Shown: in pieces, positions 28,101-33,983 of the stretch
How the letters are laid out: every line of letters starts with the position of its first letter
Numbering within the stretch: the stretch's first letter is position 1
Assembly (NCBI GenBank): GCA_013822345.1
Contig: PNKH01000037.1
Span: 1 to 62,552 of the forward strand
Origin: Isosphaera sp.
GTDB taxonomy: Bacteria > Planctomycetota > Planctomycetia > Gemmatales > Gemmataceae
DNA length: 62,552 nt
Direction of reading: 5' to 3'
Notes under the pieces: model-generated
The model's database searches: none
Told to the model about the DNA's origin: nothing
What the model saw: the letters and a program-made list of their open reading frames with translations, nothing else
Position numbers and translations under genes: made by a program

Positions 28101-28220
28101 GTGGCAGTTGAAGCAGGCGTCCGACAGGATCGGGCGGACGTCCCGGTTGAACTCGACGTCGGCGGCCCGGCCGGCGGCCGGGGCCGCGGCGGCGAGGAGG
28201 AGCGCGGAGAGTGATTTCAT
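25155..28220 (-). CDS. Planctomycete cytochrome protein: PSCyt1 + DUF1549 + DUF1553
   Basis: A 1021-aa secreted protein characteristic of planctomycetes. A signal peptide (KSLSALLLAAAAPAAGRA) is followed by a haem-c domain with CFNCH (C36, C39, H40), then DUF1549/PSCyt2 (PVDALLAGRMAKAGLKPTRE; WLDVARYADTHGLHLDNERQ), a lectin/LamG-like beta insert (about 490-620) and the C-terminal DUF1553/PSD1 (LDLANWLVAPENPLTARVAA; REQLCAVRDRTNTPLQALQL). The role is probably extracytoplasmic electron transfer or carbohydrate oxidation; no substrate is proven. ATG 28220 starts the signal peptide. DUF1501 is often its partner in other genomes, but none is seen here; a metallophosphoesterase gene lies upstream. 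Confidence 0.92.
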   Translation of the reverse strand: MKSLSALLLAAAAPAAGRAADVEFNRDVRPILSDACFNCHGFDAKARKARLRLDVPDVAFTERNGVTPIKPGDPKGSEVWSRITSADADLVMPPPHSNKKLTAAQKETIRQWIEQGAKYQKHWSFEPVTRPAVPKSAAHPVDALLAGRMAKAGLKPTREADRETLVRRVAFALTGLPPTIKELDEFLADKSPTAYERMVDRYLASPRFGEEMARHWLDVARYADTHGLHLDNERQMWAYRDWVVRAFNQNLPFDRFTVWQLAGDLLPDPTPDQLTATGFNRCNVSTGEGGSIEDEWRYRNAVDRAATAAQAWLGLTAGCAVCHDHKFDPISAKDFYSLYAFFSSSADPPLDGNVSTHGPFAKLPTAAQKAALDAAAKAEAAARARVEAAATAAEYADPADAPDTPDKRRVTDVVFDDFFPAGSTNRNTTRNAADWVADPPFGAKSGRRVLRQANSYFHEDSVQFRLKPVVVPAGGTVEAWVRLDPRHPPLAVAVVVNGKKVWWGTDPSADSRYSGGGLGTRKGALPAPGSWVLLSAPAADFGLADDGPLTALALQEYGGVAYWDAVTVSGEVNPATDPLASCKTWWRGLGKKGPAELPAELHAVAAGGPDVKHRPETVAKLRAFYLAHVARPVTDDLAARRAEWDRARADREAADAAVPGTMVFQDGAPRDAFVMVRGQYDKPGEKVVPNVPAVLPPLKPAKPGSPTRLDLANWLVAPENPLTARVAANRLWQQFFGVGLVKTSSDFGTQGEPPSHPELLDWLADEYRTSGWDTKKLVRLLVTSAAFRRAAAQSPAERAKDPENRLLARGPRFRLDAEQVRDNALFVGGLIDLTVGGRGVRPYQPANIWEPVGYGDSNTRYYLQDHGAALYRRSLYVFLKRTAPHPFLANFDAPNREQLCAVRDRTNTPLQALQLMNDVQHFEAARAVAERALAAGQTTEERITFLYRAVLARKPDADELRLVSAAVARQRELYRADPDAARKVVHAGESKPKRLAPDDETAAWTMVANLVLNLDETVTRN

Positions 28221-28303
28221 CGGGGGTGACCAGGCGGGGCGGGCAGGCGGAACCTCCACTGCACCACCGGCCCGCGGCGGTGTCAACGGGAGACCCTGTC
28301 CTG

Positions 28304-28357
28304 TTTCGCCGCTTGCGGCGTTGCGCGTGTTAGCTCGCAACGCCGCAAGCGGCGAAA
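28304..28357. repeat. Perfect 22-bp-arm palindrome
   Basis: Arms 28304-28325 and 28336-28357 (TTTCGCCGCTTGCGGCGTTG...) pair exactly around a 10-nt loop. It lies between two minus-strand genes, 28 bases after the metallophosphoesterase stop. Confidence 0.9.
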
Positions 28358-28385
28358 TGAGACACGACCTCCGTCCGGGTGCGTC

Positions 28386-29672
28386 TCACTTGGTCGTCAG
28401 CTCCAGGGTGAAGTCGTTCGTCCCGTCGCGGACGACGACCTTCAGCGGGGTGGTGGCGGCCGCCGCGTACCGCCCCGGCAGCTGGCTCTTCTCCGGGATC
28501 TCGCCGTCGTAGTACCCCTTCCCGGTCCGCACCACCGTGACCGCGTACTCCCCGGCCGGGCACCCGTCGAACTTCGCGTAGGTGGTCAGCTTGAACCGCC
28601 CGGCCGCGTCCGTCAGCCCGTCGGCGATCGGGTTGTACTTCTCGGTGTCCGGGTTGAAGAGGTGGAACGTGACCGTCGCCCCGGCCGCCGCCGCCCCGTC
28701 GTACAGGATCGCCCCGGCGGTCGGGTGGGTCGCCTTCTTCTTCACCGGCACCCCCTTCTCGTCCGAGTCCGGGACCTTCAGGTCGGCGGGGAGGAGGCCG
28801 TCGAGCAGGACGTTGGCGACGAGCGGGGCGTCCTTCTTCATCGTCACCCAGGCGACGTGGTCGAACTCCCCGTACTCGGCCCCGCGGAGCCGGCTCCCGC
28901 CGCCGGTGGTCGCCAGCTGGAAGTACTTCATCCCGTTCCGCTCGAACACCTGGTACCGGTGGACGTGGCCGCAGAAGACGGTGTACTTCCGCCCGGCCAG
29001 GGCCTTCTCGACCGCCCCCCACCCGTTCTTCTCCAGGTCCTTGGCGACCCACAGCGGCTTGTGCAGGAACACGAACGTCCACCGGGCGTCCTTGTTCGCC
29101 TCCACCGTCTTGGCCACCCACGCCTGCTGCTCCGGGTCGATGGTGCTCATCCCGTCAGGCGGGTTCTCGGAGTTCAGGCACAGGAACAGGGTGTTCTTGT
29201 AGGTGAAGTGGTAGTACCGCCTGCCGTACCGCTCGCCCCACTTCGTCACCATCATCTTGTTCGTGAGGTCGTGGTTCCCGGGGACGTAGAAGAACGGCAT
29301 CTCGAACCGCTTGACGTACCCGTCGAACTCGTCCCACTCCTCCTTCACCCGGTCTTCCTTGAGGGTGTACCCCTCGATCAGGTCGCCGACCGACATGACG
29401 AACTGCGGCTGGAGCAGGTTGACCTGGCCGACGGCCCGGCTGAACACCTTCTCCCGGTGCCCGCCGGTCCGGTCGGACACGACCGCGAACTGGAACTGGT
29501 CGGCGGCGTTGTTCAGCTTGAGCGAGGTCCACGGGTTCTTGTCCCCGGCCTCGATCAGGACCGCGTTCGGGTCGGGGGCGGCCTTCTGGTCGGCGGCCGA
29601 CGGGGACCGGGACAGGGCGACGACGCCGGCCATGCCGGCGGCGGTCACGAGCCCGAGGACGAACGACTTCAT
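28386..29672 (-). CDS. Secreted calcineurin-like metallophosphoesterase
   Basis: A 428-aa product with a signal peptide (SFVLGLVTAAGMAGVVALS). Metallophosphatase motifs appear in order: SDRTGG (in place of the usual DxH, so the first His is Thr), SVGDLIEG, VPGNHD and FCGHVHRY. The C-terminal 110 residues form a carboxypeptidase-regulatory-like beta domain (GAILYDGAAAAGATVTFHLF; AAGRFKLTTYAKF). Secreted planctomycete phosphoesterases with the SDRTGG variant are familiar; the substrate is unknown. ATG 29672. The next gene upstream encodes a small lipoprotein with the same type of beta domain 24 bases away, suggesting one operon. Confidence 0.88.
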   Translation of the reverse strand: MKSFVLGLVTAAGMAGVVALSRSPSAADQKAAPDPNAVLIEAGDKNPWTSLKLNNAADQFQFAVVSDRTGGHREKVFSRAVGQVNLLQPQFVMSVGDLIEGYTLKEDRVKEEWDEFDGYVKRFEMPFFYVPGNHDLTNKMMVTKWGERYGRRYYHFTYKNTLFLCLNSENPPDGMSTIDPEQQAWVAKTVEANKDARWTFVFLHKPLWVAKDLEKNGWGAVEKALAGRKYTVFCGHVHRYQVFERNGMKYFQLATTGGGSRLRGAEYGEFDHVAWVTMKKDAPLVANVLLDGLLPADLKVPDSDEKGVPVKKKATHPTAGAILYDGAAAAGATVTFHLFNPDTEKYNPIADGLTDAAGRFKLTTYAKFDGCPAGEYAVTVVRTGKGYYDGEIPEKSQLPGRYAAAATTPLKVVVRDGTNDFTLELTTK

Positions 29673-29696
29673 GGCGGCAGCTCCGGCGGGGTGGGG

Positions 29697-30119
29697 TCAG
29701 GGCTTGAGGTCGAAGTCGTACCGCCCGGGCGGGGCGTCGGCGGTCACCTCGACCGCGAACCCGGACTTCTCGGGGTCGGCGTACCGCGCCGGGGCGAGCC
29801 AGACCGGCGGCCGCGGCCCGCCGCCGTCCGGCACCTCCTCGAACGCGAACACGGCGACTTGATACCAGCCCGGCAGCGCCCCGGGTCGGCCGTCGGTGGC
29901 GAGGGCGTACGCCCCGTCCGCGTCCGCCCGGGCGCGGGCCTCCCGGCCGAGCGCGTTCCCCTTCTGCCGGTCCGGGACGAACTGCACCCGGGCGGCGGTC
30001 AGCGGCTCCCCGCCGACGGTCAGCCGGCCGGCGACCGGGACCAGCTCCGGCTCTCGCTGGCACCCGGCGGCGAGTAGCAGGGCGGCCGCGGCGAGGGCCG
30101 CGCGGCGGTCAGTCGGCAC
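29697..30119 (-). CDS. Small lipoprotein with carboxypeptidase-regulatory-like domain
   Basis: A 140-aa product. The lipoprotein signal AALAAAALLLAAGC has its lipobox Cys at residue 20. The rest is one beta-sandwich of the carboxypeptidase-regulatory type (VAGRLTVGGEPLTAARVQFV, YALATDGRPGALPGWYQVAV), common beside DUF1559 genes in planctomycetes. GTG 30119 overlaps the upstream DUF1559 gene by 11 bases, so the two are probably translationally coupled. Confidence 0.82.
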   Translation of the reverse strand: MPTDRRAALAAAALLLAAGCQREPELVPVAGRLTVGGEPLTAARVQFVPDRQKGNALGREARARADADGAYALATDGRPGALPGWYQVAVFAFEEVPDGGGPRPPVWLAPARYADPEKSGFAVEVTADAPPGRYDFDLKP

Positions 30120-31029
30120 CGAGCACCTCCCCCCCGGTCTTGGTGGAGAACGCCCGGTACAGGTCGAGCGGGAGGGACTGGCGGACGAACCGGACCGACC
30201 CGTCGGCCAGCGCGAAGTTCAGCCCGCCGGGGTGGCGGCTGCGGAACGAGTAGCTCCACTGCCACTGCCCGTCCTCGCCGTTCGCCCGGTTCCGGAACAC
30301 GTTCGGCGGGATCGCGCAGGTGCCGGTCGCGTGGTTCCCGTACGGCCACGCCAGCCACGCGCTCCACTCGGCCACGTCCTCCCCGACCAGGTAGGTGTTG
30401 CTCGTCCCGTCCGTCACCCCGGGGAGCTTGAGGGTGAACAGGACATCTGTCCGGAAGAAGATGCCGTCGCCCTTCCCGGTCCCGCCCTGGTAGAACACGT
30501 CGCACGTCCCGTCCTTGCCGGTGTTCGGGTAGTCGCCCCAGCACCAGTTCGACCCGCTCACCCCCTTGTAGTTGCTCGGCCCGCCGCGGACGGTCCCGTA
30601 GATCGTCGGGTTGGCCCGGGTGCCGCCGTGCTCCCGGGCGTTGTCCGACGGGCAGAGCAGCACCGGGACGACGGTCGCCGCCAGCGGGTTGTTGGTGATC
30701 ACCGCCGAGTCGACGCCCGCCGCGCGGGACAGCGGGTCCTGCTCCAGGTACGGGAGGGTGCGGGCGACCCAGCTCCAGGCGGTGTTCGTGCAACAGCTGC
30801 CGGACCCGGCGACGTTGCGGGCCCCGGTCTGCGGGAGCTTCCCGTTCGCGTCGTGGTAGTTGTGGACGGCGACGGCGAGCTGCTTCAGGTGGTTCTGGCA
30901 CTTCGCCCGGGCGGCCGCCTCCCGGGTCTTCTGCACCGCCGGCAGCAACAGGCCGACCAGCACCGCGATAATGGCGATCACGACCAGGAGCTCGATCAGC
31001 GTGAACCCGGGCCGAGGCGGGGGTCGCAT
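30109..31029 (-). CDS. DUF1559 protein with prepilin-type N-terminus
   Basis: A 306-aa member of the very large planctomycete DUF1559 family. The N-terminus carries a type-IV prepilin/pseudopilin cleavage motif (RPGFTLIELLVVIAIIAVLV) and then the family signature AVQKTREAAARAKCQNHLKQ and VHNYHDANGKLPQ. The C-terminus has the H-X9-DG-type motif HPGGLNFALADGSVRF. Likely exported and processed by a prepilin peptidase; its role, pilus-like or envelope scaffold, is unknown. ATG 31029 is used; an in-frame GTG three codons upstream is possible. Confidence 0.93.
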   Translation of the reverse strand: MRPPPRPGFTLIELLVVIAIIAVLVGLLLPAVQKTREAAARAKCQNHLKQLAVAVHNYHDANGKLPQTGARNVAGSGSCCTNTAWSWVARTLPYLEQDPLSRAAGVDSAVITNNPLAATVVPVLLCPSDNAREHGGTRANPTIYGTVRGGPSNYKGVSGSNWCWGDYPNTGKDGTCDVFYQGGTGKGDGIFFRTDVLFTLKLPGVTDGTSNTYLVGEDVAEWSAWLAWPYGNHATGTCAIPPNVFRNRANGEDGQWQWSYSFRSRHPGGLNFALADGSVRFVRQSLPLDLYRAFSTKTGGEVLGAD

Positions 31030-31174
31030 GACGGGCACCGTGAAGCGTGCGAGGGATGTGGCGGCCCCGAGGTTACCCGCCCGCCCCGGCCCGCGTCAAA
31101 CGGGTAACCCGAAAACCGTCCCGGCTGGCCGCCCGGCGGCCGGGCGTATGATGGGAGAATCTGGGGGGCCGACC

Positions 31175-31486
31175 ATGTCCGTCATGCGGCTGCGGCTGGT
31201 GCTCGGGCTGATGTTCCTGGTCCTGGCGGCGGCGATCTTCACCCGGGCGTGGACGGCCCCGGACCTGGACGCCCGGTTCGACCCGGTGCGGATGAACCTC
31301 GGCGGGGTGCTGGCCCTGGTGTTCGGCGGGCTGAACCTGGCCCGGTGGTACGCCGCGTACTCGTACCGGCAGGCGCGGCGGACGCCGGTCCGCACCCCGC
31401 TGCAGCCGGACCCGTCGGCGGCCGGGCCGGAGCCGCCGAACCCGGACCTGGACTTCTCGAAACGGCCGTCCGAGCCGGACGCGTGA
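31175..31486 (+). CDS. Small two-helix membrane protein, unknown function
   Basis: A 103-aa product with two hydrophobic helices (LRLVLGLMFLVLAAAIFTRA at about 6-25; LGGVLALVFGGLNLARWY at about 42-59) and a polar, Pro-rich tail. ATG 31175 is preceded by GGGGGG. Its last residues PSEPDA and the TGA come from the left arm of the palindrome at 31465-31533, so the original C-terminus may have been different. No family is recognised. Confidence 0.7.
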   Translation: MSVMRLRLVLGLMFLVLAAAIFTRAWTAPDLDARFDPVRMNLGGVLALVFGGLNLARWYAAYSYRQARRTPVRTPLQPDPSAAGPEPPNPDLDFSKRPSEPDA

Positions 31487-31533
31487 GCGACGGGTCTTGC
31501 CGGGCCGTCGCTCACGCGTCCGGCTCGGACGGC
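31465..31533. repeat. Family B palindrome forming the ends of two genes
   Basis: Perfect 29-bp arms (31465-31493, 31505-31533) surround an 11-nt loop. The left arm contains the last codons and stop of the plus-strand gene, and the right arm contains those of the minus-strand gene, so both proteins end PSEPDA. It also has the form of a bidirectional terminator. Confidence 0.95.
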
Positions 31534-32531
31534 CACCTCACCGGCGGGAGGCCGAGCACCTCGACCGGCTGCCGCCCGGCCGCGGTCTCCGCCCCCATCC
31601 GCGTCCCCGGGTCCTGGTGCTTCCACCTCAGGTACGCCAGGGCGACCGGCGCCCCGAGCCGCGGCGAGTGACAACTCGACGTCACGACGCCGACCTCCTG
31701 CCCGTCGTGGAACAGCTTCGCCCCGGCCGGGAGCGGCCCGCCGTCCAGCACCTTCAGCCCGAGGAACGACCGCACCGCGTGCCCGGTCCGGTCGCGGGCC
31801 ATCACGATCGGCTCCTGCCCCAGGAAGCAACCCTTGCCGTAGCTCACCGCCCGGGCGAACCGGCCCACCTCCATCACCGCCCGGTTCGCGTCGATGTCGA
31901 CGCCGAACACCGGCGTGCCCGCCTCGACCCGCAGCGTCTCGAGCGTGTCGGCCGTGCCCGGCGTCGCCCCCGCGGCTTCGAGCTGTCGGCGGACCACCTC
32001 CGCGCGCTCCGCCCGGCAGACCAGGTCGAACCCCGGGAGGCCGAGCTGGTCGCGGCGGCGGATCGAACATGTCGCGTCGGCCCCGAGCGTCCGCTCCATG
32101 TGTGCGAACTCCGGCAGCTCCGGGACGGCCTCGCCGAGCATCTTCCCCAACACCTCCGCGGCCTTCGGGCCGGCGAGGTGGAACTGGGCGAACGCTGCGG
32201 TCTCGTCGGCGATCTCGACCTGCTCGGAGATCAGGTAGCGGTCGAGATACCGGACGAGGTCGGCGTTCCGGCCGGCGGTCGTCTCGACCCACAGGGCGTG
32301 CCGGCCGTCGGCCAGGCGGACGTGGTAGATCCACGCCGCGAACTGGACCTTCGCCCGGGCGTCGCAGAAGTACGCCTCGCACCCGCCGCCGAGCGGCAGG
32401 TCGGCGGTGTCGGCGGTGCTGAGGTTCCCGAGGAACAGCGGGGCGTCGGGGCCGGTCAGCAGGAGCTTGCCGGCGGCCGACGTGTCGAACACGGCGGCGG
32501 ACGCGACGGCGGCGGCGTAGTCGGGGGACAT
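31512..32531 (-). CDS. YgfZ/GcvT-like folate-binding protein
   Basis: A 339-aa cytoplasmic protein of the YgfZ/GcvT family, tetrahydrofolate-dependent proteins that help iron-sulphur enzymes such as MiaB. The YgfZ signature KGCFLGQEPIVMARDRTGH (about 253-271; compare the KGCYxGQE consensus) is intact. N-terminal GcvT-like fold sequences include AVFDTSAAGKLLLTGPDAPL. ATG 32531 removes a Pro/Arg-rich upstream extension that overlaps a palindrome. The final PSEPDA and stop are encoded by the palindrome arm. Confidence 0.87.
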   Translation of the reverse strand: MSPDYAAAVASAAVFDTSAAGKLLLTGPDAPLFLGNLSTADTADLPLGGGCEAYFCDARAKVQFAAWIYHVRLADGRHALWVETTAGRNADLVRYLDRYLISEQVEIADETAAFAQFHLAGPKAAEVLGKMLGEAVPELPEFAHMERTLGADATCSIRRRDQLGLPGFDLVCRAERAEVVRRQLEAAGATPGTADTLETLRVEAGTPVFGVDIDANRAVMEVGRFARAVSYGKGCFLGQEPIVMARDRTGHAVRSFLGLKVLDGGPLPAGAKLFHDGQEVGVVTSSCHSPRLGAPVALAYLRWKHQDPGTRMGAETAAGRQPVEVLGLPPVRWPSEPDA

Positions 32532-32542
32532 GCCGGACCTCG

Positions 32543-32638
32543 TAGGGTGGGCCGAGCCGGCGCCTCGCCGGCGAGTCCCACCGGGGTTCGCGGGGCGGTG
32601 GGACTCGCCGGCGAGGCGCCGGCTCGGCCGCACCCTAC
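32543..32638. repeat. Family E palindrome with 41-bp arms
   Basis: Outer ends are GTAGGGTG and CACCCTAC. Each arm also contains its own hairpin (GAGCCGGCGCCTCGCCGGCG and its inverse). Arms pair along about 41 bp with one mismatch, around a GC-rich loop. The right end supplies the TAG stop of the LarA-like gene (32635-32637). Confidence 0.9.
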
Positions 32639-33831
32639 CCGACGGTCACCATCATCCTGTGGGCGTCGGGGAGGAGCAGGACACGGCCGCCGCCGTCGAT
32701 CAGCCGCTGCGCCTCCGACGCGGTCCGGATCGGCGTCGCGAACAGCTCCTCGACCACGTCGTCCGGGTAGCCGCTCGCCAGGTACAGGCTGTGCTTCTTC
32801 GCCGCGAACAGCCACAAGAGGCACGCCGCCCAGTCGGACGGCTTCTCCTTCGCCAGCAGCTTGCGGGCGCCGGTCGGGCCGTCGAGCGTCCGCAGCAGCC
32901 GGGCGCCGTCGCCGAGGTCCGGGCCGGCCGCCGACAGGACCGCGATCCGGCCGCCCGGGCGCACCACCCGGGCGGCACACGCGGCCGCCTTCGCCAGGTC
33001 GAGGAAGGTGTGCCGCGACGGGTCACCGGACAGGGCCGCGACGACCGTGTCCGCCTCGCCGTCAGCGACCGACCGCCAGCGGGCGTCCTGCCGCCGGACC
33101 CCCTCCGCAGCCGCGTCCGGCAGTCCGGCGACTACCGCCTCGACGGTGTCGCCGGCGCCCGCGATCGCCTGCACCAGGAACGGCATCCCGAGCAGCCGGA
33201 ACACTTCGATCGCCTCGACCCGCGCCGGCCACGGGTCAGGCCCCGGTGCGTCGGTCGACGCCGGCCCAGCGAACTCGGCCCGCGTTTCTTCGTCCGAGAG
33301 TACCGGGAAGACTGCCGCCTCGGCCCCGGCGTACCCGGTCAGCGGGTCGTACCCGCGGCCGGTCACCACCACGACGAAGTCGGCGTCCACCAAGGTGCGG
33401 TTCAGGTACAGCCGGCGGCCCGCCTTCGTGGTCGCGAGGTACGCCAGCTTCTGCCGGTCGGCCGGGTCGTGGACCTCGTGGTTTGCCGGTTGCCAGTTGC
33501 CGGTTGCCGGTTGTTCACAACCCGGCGGGACGAGGACCGTCACGGCGTCGGGGTTGACGCCCCCGGAAACCAGATGGGCCAGCACTTCCGACAGGATCGT
33601 TTCGACCGCCGGGAGCGACGGGTCGAGGATGACCGTGACGCGGTCGTCCGGGGTAACGGCCCGGCGCATCGCCTCGAACCCGTGCGGGTGTTCGAGTGCG
33701 GCGCGGACCAAGTCGGCCGGGAGGGCGGTCGGGGCGGGGGCGGTGCCGCCGCGGAGGCCGACCCGGCGGTCGGCGGGGACGGTCAGCGCCCACGGGGTGT
33801 GGCCGACGATCAGCGCGTCCGGCGCGGGCAT
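32635..33831 (-). CDS. LarA-like (DUF2088) lactate-racemase family protein
   Basis: A 398-aa member of the LarA/DUF2088 family, whose founder is the nickel-pincer lactate racemase. Visible stretches are DRVTVILDPSLPAVETILSE, NPDAVTVLVPPGC, HEVHDP (the HDP box) and ADFVVVVTGRGYDPLTGYAG. I cannot assign all nickel and cofactor ligands, so it may racemise another 2-hydroxy acid. No larB/C/E genes are in the window. Four tandem copies of a 7-base repeat (33483-33510) lie inside the frame and encode part of CEQPATGNWQPAN, just before HEVHDP; this looks like an added segment. ATG 33831. A TATAAT box lies 27 bases upstream. Confidence 0.82.
   Translation of the reverse strand: MPAPDALIVGHTPWALTVPADRRVGLRGGTAPAPTALPADLVRAALEHPHGFEAMRRAVTPDDRVTVILDPSLPAVETILSEVLAHLVSGGVNPDAVTVLVPPGCEQPATGNWQPANHEVHDPADRQKLAYLATTKAGRRLYLNRTLVDADFVVVVTGRGYDPLTGYAGAEAAVFPVLSDEETRAEFAGPASTDAPGPDPWPARVEAIEVFRLLGMPFLVQAIAGAGDTVEAVVAGLPDAAAEGVRRQDARWRSVADGEADTVVAALSGDPSRHTFLDLAKAAACAARVVRPGGRIAVLSAAGPDLGDGARLLRTLDGPTGARKLLAKEKPSDWAACLLWLFAAKKHSLYLASGYPDDVVEELFATPIRTASEAQRLIDGGGRVLLLPDAHRMMVTVG
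33483..33510 (+). repeat. Heptanucleotide tandem repeat (TTGCCGG x4) inside a coding region
   Basis: TTGCCGG, TTGCCAG, TTGCCGG, TTGCCGG follow each other without gaps. The unit is not a multiple of three, so gain or loss of one copy would shift the frame of the LarA-like gene. Present copy number keeps the frame open. Confidence 0.85.
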
Positions 33832-33857
33832 CCGTCTTCCTCCGCGGGGGCACAGGC

Positions 33858-33863
33858 ATTATA
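33858..33863 (-). promoter_or_regulatory. Possible -10 box (TATAAT) for the LarA-like gene
   Basis: A perfect TATAAT followed by G reads on the minus strand 27 bases before the ATG at 33831. It stands out in DNA this GC-rich. No convincing -35 box is seen. Confidence 0.4.
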
Positions 33864-33934
33864 GCCGGACCCGGCGGCCGGCGGTTTCGCCCGGGGCGGC
33901 GGACAAACCCTCCCCCCGGCCACCCCGCGTGACG

Positions 33935-33940
33935 TAGAAT
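33935..33940 (+). promoter_or_regulatory. Possible -10 box (TAGAAT) for the aldehyde dehydrogenase gene
   Basis: TAGAAT lies 43 bases before the GTG at 33984, in the intergenic region shared with the divergent LarA-like gene. No -35 match. Weak evidence. Confidence 0.28.
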
Positions 33941-33983
33941 GCAACATCCGCAAGTCCGCGCGCCTCGCCCCCGGAGGTCCTTC

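Noticed and set aside
30109-31029. A true type-IV pilin
   Set aside because: The prepilin-like N-terminus is shared by the whole DUF1559 family, and no pilus assembly genes are nearby.
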